DNA of 9,885 nt from DATMNI01 sp035570275 (GCA_035570275.1 DATMNI010000463.1:1-9885), one strand, 5' to 3'; positions 1 to 7,000 are shown, numbered from the stretch's first letter. Notes: a model not told the origin generated them from the letters alone. Numbers and translations are program-made.

Positions 1-487
1 CGCGAAAGAACGTATCGCGGTGACCCGCCACGCCGACGTTTCCGGCTTGCCCGGGCAGCGCCGTCGCTGGAATGTGGCCTATGGCGAGTTGTAAGGTATT
101 TCGGTCGATGCCTTCACGCACCATTGCCGACAAATGCAGTCTTGGAACCGAAAGTCGCCCGATTAGCGCGGTTGGAGACGAGCCGCGCTCCATCTTGATG
201 GCGCGGTTGATGGGGCGGTTGATTGGGCGGCCGATCGGCAGGTTCTTGCCGTCAGCAGTGGCGACAGCGGCCGCATCGCCATTCCCCAGGCGCTCCAGCG
301 ACCGGTCGAATTCCCGGCTTTCATAAGATTGGTACAGGACTCGCTCAAGATATTCATAACTGTAGAGCCCGAGGCAAGCCATCGCGAGAGTCAGGAAGAA
401 GTATCTTACCACCGTCGTCGGCGATGCGTGTCTGCCACAGGGAGTACCCGGAAGGGTGGTTCCGCGGGCGGCAATACGAAGCCTCAT
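1..487 (-). CDS. Class D-like sortase, N-terminal 162 residues (cut by window edge)
   Basis: Sortases are membrane-anchored transpeptidases that cleave an LPxT-type sorting signal and transfer the protein to a cell-envelope nucleophile. The visible part has a short N-terminal region, one membrane segment at about residues 25-44 (VVRYFFLTLAMACLGLYSY), a repeat-bearing linker at about 81-97, and the start of the sortase barrel: IGRLSVPRLHLSAMV, then GHIPATALPGQAGNVGVAGH. His156 in AGHRDTFFR matches the catalytic histidine context of class D sortases. The catalytic Cys (TLxTC) and Arg would lie beyond the window. The ATG overlaps the stop of the upstream VWA gene (ATGA), which implies translational coupling; the upstream Shine-Dalgarno sequence is weak. 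Operon partners are the VWA protein and an LPATAT protein that is the obvious substrate. Family assignment is firm; subclass D is inferred from motif resemblance. Confidence 0.9.
   Translation of the reverse strand, partial: MRLRIAARGTTLPGTPCGRHASPTTVVRYFFLTLAMACLGLYSYEYLERVLYQSYESREFDRSLERLGNGDAAAVATADGKNLPIGRPINRPINRAIKMERGSSPTALIGRLSVPRLHLSAMVREGIDRNTLQLAIGHIPATALPGQAGNVGVAGHRDTFFR
198..245. repeat. Four in-frame 12-bp repeats in the sortase linker
   Basis: Four degenerate 12-bp units (198-209, 210-221, 222-233, 234-245) on the model atgggGCGGTTG. On the minus strand they encode the IGRPINRPINRAI stretch between the sortase membrane segment and its catalytic domain. The result is a basic, proline-containing linker. 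Confidence 0.75.
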
Positions 488-1485
488 AGGCCCCGCTTCC
501 GGCCCGGCTCGCCATCCCGATCGGCCGACGGGCGTTGCGGTGGAAGAACGTAGCTGGTGCGCGTGTGTACCATTAACTTATGCCCGCCGGGCGTTGACGC
601 AGTCACTTTAATTTTCCGCAATGAACCGCGATCGCCCGATCGAACCGGACTGTAACCGATGGTGTACCGCGTGCGAATGTCGCTGGCGATCTGCCGGCAG
701 ATGCCCATCACCGCGTCGAGTTGAACCTTCAAAAACGACTCGCCGCCACTGATTCCGGCGAGACGCCGCAGCAACGCGGGGTTGCTTTCCGGATCTGACT
801 CGTCGAATATCCCGATTGTATAAATGGTCGCGGGCGATTCCAGGACCATTCGCATCACTTCATCGGCTTTGTGAACGCTGCTGTTGTCGCCCCCGTCGCT
901 GACCAGTATGAGGGTCCTCCTGTCCCGACGCCCCTGCTCCAAATGCTTGAGCGACAAGACGACCGCGTCGTTGAGGGCCGTGCGGCCTTCAGCCGCGCCT
1001 CTCCAGAGGGCAGAGCGCAGTTGGACGATGTCGCCCGTGAACGGAACCTTGTCTGGAAGACCCAGGCTGACGCTATCGCTAAAATGCACGACAAAGATTT
1101 CATCGCTGGGATTGCTGGCGCCAATCAGGGCCAGAGCCGCTGTCAATACCTCGGGGCGCTTGGCCCGCATGCTTCCACTGGTGTCGATGACCAGACCAGC
1201 CGTGACCGGGACATCCTCGCTGGCGAAATGAGAAACCGTCTGGAGCTTCCCATCTTCATACACCCTGAAACTGTCCTTTGTCAGGCCCGAGACATGGTCG
1301 CCCGTAGCGGACTTGACACTCACATCCAGCAGGACGAGTTCGGCGGTAGTGCTGAGCTTGAAAGGCTCATCCGATGACTTACCTGCAGGGGATGACTCAG
1401 CCGCGGGGACCTGTGCAGGGAGTATTTGCACAGGGAGTATTTGAACAGCTACTGCCAGCCCGAGGATGAGTATGTCTCTTAGCAC
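484..1485 (-). CDS. Secreted VWFA-related (von Willebrand A domain) protein
   Basis: A 333-residue protein of the acidobacterial VWFA-related type. An N-terminal hydrophobic signal (residues 1-24, ILILGLAVAVQILP) predicts export. A beta-rich segment follows (LVLLDVSVKSATGDHVSGLT, about 50-69), then a VWA fold with a complete-looking metal-ion-dependent adhesion site: D101-T-S103-G-S105, T169 in GRTALNDA, and D197 in LVSDGGDN. VWA domains with this site usually mediate metal-dependent protein binding. The GTG start is supported by GGGGGAG placed 5 nt upstream. The gene lies 61 bp after the LPATAT gene and overlaps the sortase gene by 4 bp, so it is probably co-transcribed with both. It has no C-terminal sorting signal of its own, unlike marine proteobacterial sortase-target VWA proteins. 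The pentapeptide VQILP is duplicated in the signal region. Its role in the sortase system is inferred from position only. Confidence 0.9.
   Translation of the reverse strand: MLRDILILGLAVAVQILPVQILPAQVPAAESSPAGKSSDEPFKLSTTAELVLLDVSVKSATGDHVSGLTKDSFRVYEDGKLQTVSHFASEDVPVTAGLVIDTSGSMRAKRPEVLTAALALIGASNPSDEIFVVHFSDSVSLGLPDKVPFTGDIVQLRSALWRGAAEGRTALNDAVVLSLKHLEQGRRDRRTLILVSDGGDNSSVHKADEVMRMVLESPATIYTIGIFDESDPESNPALLRRLAGISGGESFLKVQLDAVMGICRQIASDIRTRYTIGYSPVRSGDRGSLRKIKVTASTPGGHKLMVHTRTSYVLPPQRPSADRDGEPGRKRGL
1416..1445. repeat. 15-bp direct repeat, 2 copies, in VWA signal peptide
   Basis: Two adjacent 15-bp units differ at one position (cagggagtatttgca and cagggagtatttgaa). On the minus strand they encode VQILP twice, at residues 14-23 of the VWA protein, and lengthen the hydrophobic part of its export signal. 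Confidence 0.8.
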
Positions 1486-1490
1486 TGTAA

Positions 1491-1497
1491 CTCCCCC
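1491..1497 (-). promoter_or_regulatory. Shine-Dalgarno site of the VWA gene
   Basis: GGGGGAG on the minus strand lies 5 nt before the GTG at 1485. It decides this non-ATG start, because no ATG giving a signal peptide exists nearby. Confidence 0.65.
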
Positions 1498-1498
1498 G

Positions 1499-1529
1499 CG
1501 CCGTGGCCGGCTCTGAAAAGACCACGGCG
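1499..1529 (-). other. Intercistronic hairpin upstream of the VWA gene
   Basis: Perfect 8-bp arms (CGCCGTGG at 1499-1506 and CCACGGCG at 1522-1529) enclose a 15-nt loop between the LPATAT gene and the VWA gene. In the minus-strand transcript the stem ends about one nucleotide before the Shine-Dalgarno sequence. No U-run follows it, so a terminator is unlikely. It may stabilise the upstream message or limit ribosome access to the VWA gene; that is inference. Confidence 0.5.
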
Positions 1530-1546
1530 TATTGCAGGCGCCGGAC

Positions 1547-2377
1547 CTAGGACTCGTAAGAACGGCGATGCCTGGAAACTAATCCAATGACGGCAAACAG
1601 GGCCAGTGACACCAGCCCGGACAAGCCGACTAGAGGCATGGCGGTGGCGGTAGCCGGCAACGGCTCCGCGGGCGCGGGTGTGGGTGTGTCGGCTGCAACG
1701 GTTCGATCGGCCGACTGAACCGGCGTGACTGCCTGAACCGGCGTTTCCGCCTGAGCCGGCGTTTCTGCCTGAACCGGTGTCTGCGGCTGCAATGTCGCCG
1801 GCACATCGGGATCCGGAGTACGCTCAAACGGTTTCGCCGCGCCGCTTTCGTCTACTGCCACCAGCGGCACCGTCTTCAGATCTTCCACCGCAATCGTTTG
1901 CGTTTCGATGGCGGGGACGGGGGTCTTGGCAAAGGCCGCAATATGCGCCGCCGTTTGTTTCGGGTATGCGAACTCCTGCCCGAAATTGTCGCCCGGGTAG
2001 AACCACGCCCGAAGCGATCTGGGCTGACCCGCGGGGACTTCCCAGTACTGGAATACCGTTTTCCCGGTCGGCTTCAGCCGATAGTTCGGTATCGCCAGGA
2101 CCGTCGCGATGACCACTTTCTGATCCTTATCGAAGATCCGGACGATGTGCCGGTCGGAGAGGGAGTCAACCAGGACGATTACGTATTCGCCAGGTTGCAA
2201 CGTTACTGTTTGACTGTCGGGTGTGCAGCAGGAGGGCACTTCAAGCGGTTCACTGATGGTCAGCGTGGTTTTCTTGTCGAACGCATCCGCCTGGAGGCTT
2301 GGCAACAGCGCCACGCCGATACAAGCGGCGAAGCCTGCCAACCCAAGGCTCCGCGAGTGTTTCATATAGTTATTCAT
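1547..2377 (-). CDS. Secreted surface protein with LPATAT sorting signal (sortase substrate)
   Basis: A 276-residue protein. The ATG at 2377 is chosen because AAGGAG lies 4 nt upstream; a longer in-frame start 48 bp earlier lacks this support. A signal peptide covers residues 1-32 (likely cut after ADA). The mature part starts with a beta-rich domain (about 33-150) containing a Cys pair (C50, C51), QPGEYVIVLVDSLSDRHIV and LRAWFYPGDNFGQEFAYPK. This resembles a conserved acidobacterial family of unknown function. A Pro/Thr/Ala/Gln-rich stalk (about 190-239) contains four six-residue repeats. The C-terminus is a textbook sortase signal: LPATAT at 240-245, a hydrophobic stretch at about 249-268, then RHRR and a short tail. 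It is the first gene of the operon that ends with a sortase, so it is very probably that enzyme's substrate. The function of the globular domain is unknown. Confidence 0.9.
   Translation of the reverse strand: MNNYMKHSRSLGLAGFAACIGVALLPSLQADAFDKKTTLTISEPLEVPSCCTPDSQTVTLQPGEYVIVLVDSLSDRHIVRIFDKDQKVVIATVLAIPNYRLKPTGKTVFQYWEVPAGQPRSLRAWFYPGDNFGQEFAYPKQTAAHIAAFAKTPVPAIETQTIAVEDLKTVPLVAVDESGAAKPFERTPDPDVPATLQPQTPVQAETPAQAETPVQAVTPVQSADRTVAADTPTPAPAEPLPATATAMPLVGLSGLVSLALFAVIGLVSRHRRSYES
1715..1786. repeat. Four in-frame 18-bp repeats in the LPATAT protein stalk
   Basis: Four consecutive degenerate 18-bp units (1715-1732, 1733-1750, 1751-1768, 1769-1786), each starting ctgaaccgg or a close variant. 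They encode PQTPVQ, AETPAQ, AETPVQ and AVTPVQ at residues 198-221, in the stalk just before the sorting signal. Copy number could set how far the globular domain is held from its anchor. Confidence 0.85.
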
Positions 2378-2381
2378 CGAA

Positions 2382-2387
2382 CTCCTT
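2382..2387 (-). promoter_or_regulatory. Shine-Dalgarno site of the LPATAT gene
   Basis: AAGGAG on the minus strand lies 4 nt upstream of the ATG at 2377. It selects this start over the longer in-frame reading. Confidence 0.7.
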
Positions 2388-2444
2388 TTCGTATTCGCTT
2401 TCTCTACAGGCAGATTGGGCACCAAAGCCGAAATCCCCTGAAAT

Positions 2445-2462
2445 TCGGTTTTTCAAAACCGA
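2445..2462. promoter_or_regulatory. Inverted repeat, operator candidate, in divergent intergenic region
   Basis: TCGGTTTTTCAAAACCGA has perfect 8-bp arms around a 2-nt centre. It lies 68 bp upstream of the sortase operon's first start and 177 bp upstream of the divergent 94-residue gene. The short centre favours a dimeric-regulator site over an RNA hairpin. No convincing -35/-10 pair was recognised for either gene. Confidence 0.35.
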
Positions 2463-2638
2463 TGGATGGCGACCTCATGCAATTGTTGCCGCCGTTCATG
2501 CAGGACCTGCTATGAATGAGGCTGCCAGGATCCCGCGGCCAACGGGCACCTGGCGGCCAACCGGCCTCTCCATGCCGGCGCGCCAGCGGACTGCGATGCC
2601 ATCGGAACTGGCAAGTCACGTGCCGCAAGAAGCAGCTT

Positions 2639-2923
2639 ATGAAGAAGCAAGACGATGTAGGAATTCGAACGTACAGTACCGTGGAGACTGGAGAGAAGGG
2701 GATGGGGCCAGGTTCAGGCGGCCAGTCCGGGGACACCCAGGGATTGTCGGATGTGGCGGAGGCAGGCACGGAGAGCGTCGAAGAACTGGTGGAGGAGGGG
2801 CAATCCTTCGAGGCTGAAGTGATCGGCGGCGTGGAAGATGCAGCCGACCCGGACGTGGCAGAAGTTCACACGAAACAAGTCCCTGAGGACGATGTGCCTG
2901 CCGAATACCTGGAAAGAGATTAG
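2639..2923 (+). CDS. Small acidic hypothetical protein, 94 residues
   Basis: Starts MKKQDD and is soluble, with no membrane segment, no Cys and no Trp. A Gly/Ser-rich patch (GPGSGGQSGDTQGLSD, about residues 22-37) is followed by a strongly acidic region rich in Glu, Asp and Val (ESVEELVEEGQSFEAEVI, then EVHTKQVPEDDVPAEYLERD at the end). I recognise no function. The composition suggests a flexible or intrinsically disordered protein. The ATG at 2639 is preferred because upstream in-frame sequence is Arg/Cys-rich and unlike coding sequence; the Shine-Dalgarno is weak (AAGAAG, about 9 nt upstream). It is transcribed divergently from the sortase operon. The next gene on the same strand starts 214 bp later, after a strongly self-complementary stretch. 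Confidence 0.6.
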   Translation: MKKQDDVGIRTYSTVETGEKGMGPGSGGQSGDTQGLSDVAEAGTESVEELVEEGQSFEAEVIGGVEDAADPDVAEVHTKQVPEDDVPAEYLERD

Positions 2924-2948
2924 GCGGTGGGCGCGGCTCCGTAGGTTT

Positions 2949-3032
2949 CAGCCAATTTGGCCGGTCCTGAGCGCCGGAAAGGCCGCCCTCAGCCGTGTAG
3001 AATACTGCGACCGGCCAAGTGGCCTTTGGCTG
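2949..3032 (+). other. Nested inverted repeats: structured RNA or palindromic element candidate
   Basis: Three sets of arms nest in order. CAGCCAA (2949-2955) pairs with TTGGCTG (3026-3032). TTGGCCGGTC (2957-2966) pairs with GACCGGCCAA (3009-3018), a perfect 10-bp match. CTGAG (2967-2971) pairs with CTCAG (2988-2992) around a further GCC/GGC pair. The middle 16 nt (2993-3008) stay unpaired. Alternative local pairings (2951-2955 with 2957-2961; 3014-3018 with 3026-3030) would exclude the large fold. A smaller hairpin, CCGGG/CCCGG, follows at 3040-3057. No U-tract follows, so this is not a canonical terminator. Nothing else was recognised in the gap between 2923 and 3138. Confidence 0.5.
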
Positions 3033-3137
3033 CTAACCCCCGGGCCGTCTGACCCGGTCTGCGCACCCAATTCCCAGAGCGGCTGAACACCGGTTTGTGG
3101 ATGGCCTGGAAAAGCCGGTACAGTAGACAGTTCACCG

Positions 3138-3881
3138 GTGCCTCGCCGTCCTCAATTCCGGTTCCTGCTGCGCGCCGCGCTTCTGTTGATGGCGATGCTG
3201 GCGCTGTGGGGGGCCGTGCTGCTCGATCCCCTGCGCGCCGCGCTGCGGGTGTTCACCGTAGCCGCGATTTGGTTGATTCCGGGCGATCGAAGCGTCGCCG
3301 AGGCGGCCATCCAGCCCAACGGCGATTGGTCTCTGCGATTGCCGATGCCCGCTGCCGTCGCCAGGCTGGAACCTGTCCAGCAGATGTTTGGGCGCGCTCC
3401 CATGTCTGGGCGCCCATCTGACTTTGGGCGCCCACCCACGCTTGGGGGCCCCTCGGAGGACCTGGCGCCGATCAGGGTTCGGTCGTTGAAGATGGTCATC
3501 GAAGGCAAGTATCCGGTGCTTTTTATGGCCGGTCTGCCGTTCTACTGGGCGCTCATTTTGGCGTCGGGCTGGACTTGGCATAGAGGCCGCGCGCTGCTGC
3601 GGGGCAGCGGGGTGTTGTTCGTCATAGCCGCGGTCTCGCTGCTCTTCTACGTTATCCGTACCGCCATCAAGAATACCCATCTCATCGCCGGTGGACCTGC
3701 CGGCTTCCTGCTGGATTCGGGCGAGTACTTCGCCATCGACGTAGTCCCTTATCTGGCCCCCCTGCTGCTGGCGCTGTATTTTGATGTGGATCTCCGCGCG
3801 CTGGTTTTCACCCGCCAGGCCGACGATTCGCGGCCTGCGCCGCCCGGTGCGGCCCGCCAGAGGGCTCGCCCGGTTCGTTGA
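3138..3881 (+). CDS. Five-segment integral membrane protein of unknown function
   Basis: A 247-residue protein starting at GTG 3138, the only start codon between the upstream in-frame stop (3084) and the first membrane segment. Predicted membrane segments lie at about residues 9-29, 32-48, 126-145, 156-177 and 198-215. The loop after segment two (about 49-125) is probably outside the cytoplasm and holds SLRLPMP and four six-residue Gly/Arg/Pro repeats (84-107). The C-terminal tail is basic and Arg/Pro-rich. The layout, with an N-terminal hairpin, an exported loop and an AGLPFYWALILA segment, recalls the membrane proteins found beside exosortase H. I hold that only as a weak possibility, because no exosortase is visible here. 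No catalytic motif was identified. A 13-bp tandem repeat begins in its stop codon. Confidence 0.7.
   Translation: MPRRPQFRFLLRAALLLMAMLALWGAVLLDPLRAALRVFTVAAIWLIPGDRSVAEAAIQPNGDWSLRLPMPAAVARLEPVQQMFGRAPMSGRPSDFGRPPTLGGPSEDLAPIRVRSLKMVIEGKYPVLFMAGLPFYWALILASGWTWHRGRALLRGSGVLFVIAAVSLLFYVIRTAIKNTHLIAGGPAGFLLDSGEYFAIDVVPYLAPLLLALYFDVDLRALVFTRQADDSRPAPPGAARQRARPVR
3387..3458. repeat. Four in-frame 18-bp repeats inside the membrane protein gene
   Basis: Units 3387-3404, 3405-3422, 3423-3440 and 3441-3458 follow the model tttgggcgcccaccca. They are codon-aligned and encode FGRAPM, SGRPSD, FGRPPT and LGGPSE, in the loop between the second and third membrane segments. Confidence 0.85.
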
Positions 3882-3980
3882 AACGCCACGCTGAAGCGCT
3901 ACCTTGAAGCGCCACGTCGAAGCGCCACGTCGAAGCGCCACGTCGAAGCGCACGTAAAACTCCACGTCGAAACGCCAGCT
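3879..3980. repeat. 13-bp tandem repeat array, eight units
   Basis: Consecutive units on the model cgaagcgccacgt. Units 3 to 5 (3905-3943) are near-identical. Units 6 and 7 (3944-3955, 3956-3967) have each lost one base, and units 1, 2 and 8 are more diverged. The array begins exactly at the stop codon of the membrane protein gene and ends at the putative -35 of the receptor gene. There are no spacers, so it is not a CRISPR array. The 13-bp period breaks reading frame, so this is non-coding. Confidence 0.85.
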
Positions 3981-4008
3981 TGCAAATGGCCCGATAACGT
4001 TATATATC
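3980..4008 (+). promoter_or_regulatory. Putative promoter of the TonB-dependent receptor
   Basis: TTGCAA (3980-3985) and TATATC (4003-4008) are separated by 17 bp, about 20 nt upstream of the Shine-Dalgarno site. The spacer and -10 overlap a perfect 10-bp palindrome, ATAACGTTAT (3994-4003), which could be an operator. The local AT-richness stands out in an otherwise GC-rich window. Confidence 0.4.
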
Positions 4009-4026
4009 TACTCCCAGTAAGTTTCT

Positions 4027-4033
4027 GGAGGGG
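4027..4033 (+). promoter_or_regulatory. Shine-Dalgarno site of the receptor gene
   Basis: GGAGGGG lies 2 nt (5 nt from its GGAG core) before the ATG at 4036 and fixes that start. Confidence 0.7.
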
Positions 4034-4035
4034 TC

Positions 4036-7000
4036 ATGTTCAAGAAGCTGGTTTTTGCAGCCGTGTTGCTCGGGCCATTGGTCTTCGGGCAGTCGGAACG
4101 GGGCAGTCTGACCGGGGTAGTGCTGGACGCCACTGGCGCGCCCATCCCCAACGTTCCCGTGGTGATTACGAACCGGGCCACCAACGCGGCCGAACACGTC
4201 ACCACCACCACCGCGGGCGAATTTGCCGCGCCTAATCTTGCGCCTGGCACGTACCGCATCGCAGTGACAGTTTCAGGCTTCCGCCGTTTCGTGGAAGACG
4301 GCATCACGTTGACAGCCGGCGCCACTGTTCGCACCGATGCGCGGCTGCAACTGGGGCAGGTGACGGAATCCATCGAAGTGCAGGCCCAGGCGGAGCAGAT
4401 GCAGACCGAAAACGCCCGGGTCTCCACCGCCGTCGAGAACAAGCTGGTAGACCAACTGCCGCTGGTGGTGGGAGGCGCGCTGCGCAGCCCGTTCGACCTG
4501 GTCAGCACCGTGGCTGAGGCCAAAGGCAGCGGCAGCGCACTTTCGCTCGGCGGCGGTCAAGCCGCCAGTTGGAGCGCCACGCTGGACGGCCTCTCCGTGA
4601 ATACCAACCGCTCGGGCGACGCCGGTGAGACAGCTTACCTCACGCCCTCGGTGGAATCCATTACGGAATTCGCGGTCGATACCAACGGGTTCAAGGCCGA
4701 GTACGGGCAGGCCGGCGGCGGCGTGATTACGTTCGCATCCAAATCGGGGACCAATGCATTTCACGGCACGGCTTACGATTTCCTCCGCAACGACCATTTC
4801 GACGCGCGCGGCTTCTTCGCCAAGACGCGGTCGATTTACAAGCAGAACGATTTCGGCGCGTCCGCGGGCGGCCCCGTGGTGGTGCCCAAACTCTACAACG
4901 GCAGGAACCGGACGTTCTTCTTCCTTTCCTACGAAGGCTTCCGCAACCGGCTGGGCAGTAACGGGACCATTCTGACCGTGCCGACGCCGGAAATGTACAA
5001 AGGCGATTTCTCGAACTGGGTGAATTCCAAAGGGGCGCTGCTGCCGATCTACGATCCGGTCTCTACGGCTCCAAATCCCAGCGGCAGCGGGTTTGTGCGG
5101 ACACCCTTTCCGGGCAATCAGATTCCCACCTCGCGTTTCAGCGGCATCAGCCAGAAGATCCTGCCCTACGCCGAAGCTGTAGCGCCCAACCGCGCGGGGC
5201 TGGTTCCCGGAACGCCGGGCTGGATCAGCAATAACTACCTGTCGAACGGAGGCGTCACGGAAAGTCCTACTGATAAAGGCAGCGTGAAGATCGACCAGAA
5301 TTTCGGCAGCAACCATCACGTGGCCTTCTTCTATAACCGTACGCGGTACGATTCGGCGCCAGGGCCCAGCGGACCTTCCGGTCTGCCGGAGCCGCTGTGG
5401 AATGGCCAGGTATCCAGCTACACCGCGTCGCTGTACCGCACGAATTACGATTGGACCATTTCGCCGCGCATGTTCAACCACTTTTCCATTGGCGGCAACA
5501 AATTCTTCAAGAACAGTTATTCGCCCAACTCCGGTCAGGACTGGAAGGGTAAGATCTGCATTCCGAATGCGGTGGATTGCAACGTGAATTTCCCCAATGT
5601 CGGCTTCAGCGAGTTCACCGGCTGGGGCAGCACCACGTACAACGGCACGGACCAGCCTTCCTGGTCGCTGAAGGACGATTTGAGCTACGTCCGCGGCGCC
5701 CACACGCTGAAGTTCGGGTACGCTTTCGAGAGCCAGCGGGCCAACGGATTCGGCGAGCAGAACATCTCCGGCCAGGCCAGCTTCAGCTTTCTTGAAACGG
5801 CTGTCCCCGGCGCCACCAGCTTCACCAGCGGTTCGTCGTTCGCTTCGTTCCTGCTGGGGGCCGCCGACTCGGGCGCCACCGAGACCATCCGCCTGCTGCC
5901 GCAAACGTACTCCTACCACGGCTTCTACGCGCAAGACGACTGGCGTTTGAGCCAGCGCCTGGTTCTGAACCTGGGGCTGCGCTACGAATTTACGCGGCCG
6001 CCCAGGGCCGGCGGCGACCAGTATTCGGATTTCTCGCCAACCACGCCGAACCCCGCGATCAACAACGCGCCCGGCGCCGTCATCTTCGCCGGCAATGGAC
6101 CAGGCCGCACCGGCACCCGCAGCCTGATACCCGGTTGGTACGGGGCTTGGGGACCGCGCCTGGGGCTGGCGTATTCGGTGGATTCGAAGACCACCGTTCG
6201 CGCCGGATTCTCGCGCTCGTTCAGCCGGGTCACGGTAGTGTCCGGCACCAGCCACTATTCCGGTTTCATCGGCCAGTACGCCTTCGCTTCGCCCAACCAG
6301 GGAATCACGCCCGCCTTCTATTGGGACCAGGGCCTGCCCAGCTATCCGCTGCCGCCGCAAATCAATCCTGCATTCGCCAACAACGGGAACGTGGATTACT
6401 GGAACGGCTACGATGCCACGCGCGCGCCCGAAGCGCTGAATTGGACTTTGTCGCTGCAACGGCAACTCAGCGGCAACACCGTGCTGGAGGCCGACTATAA
6501 CGCCACTGCCGGCACCCACCTGCAAACCGGCATCATCAACATCAACCAGGTGCCTATGGCCGTGGTGAACCAGTTGATCCAGCAGTACGGCGCCACGGCC
6601 GCCATCAACCTGCTCAATTCCAATATACTGTCGGCGCAGGCGGTGGCCGCGGGCATCCCCATCCCGTATGCGAATTTCACCAACGCCGCCGTGCAGCGCT
6701 CGCAAACCGTAAGCCAGGCGCTGCGCCCGTATCCGCAGTACCTCACCATCGACACAAGCCAGGGCGGCGGCGATAAAAGCGGCCATTCCACCTATCACGC
6801 GCTGGGTTTGCGGTTGAACCGGCGAATGGCCACCGGCTTGACCATGCAGTGGAGTTACACGCTTTCCAAACTGCTCACCGACTCCGACACCTACTACGCC
6901 AACGCCGGCTTTGCGGAGGACAATGGAAACCGGCGTCTCGAAAAATCCATTGGGGCGTACGACCAGACGCACGTGCTGAAGCTCAACACGGTGTATGACC

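Noticed and set aside
871..1377. A 168-codon plus-strand frame opposite the VWA gene
   Set aside because: It is antisense to the conserved VWA domain and has no supporting motif.
1499..1529. Rho-independent terminator after the LPATAT gene
   Set aside because: The stem is good but is followed by CGGGGGAG rather than a U-run, and the next gene's ribosome binding site is immediately there.
1898..2515. A 205-codon plus-strand frame opposite the LPATAT protein
   Set aside because: The opposite strand carries a protein with signal peptide, repeats and sorting signal; this frame has no recognisable features and is a shadow.
3132..3965. A 277-codon minus-strand frame covering the 13-bp repeat and the membrane protein gene
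   Set aside because: The predicted product is Arg/Gln-rich low-complexity sequence, while the plus strand gives clear membrane segments.
3879..3980. Possible CRISPR array
   Set aside because: The 13-bp units are directly adjacent with no spacers and are far shorter than CRISPR repeats.
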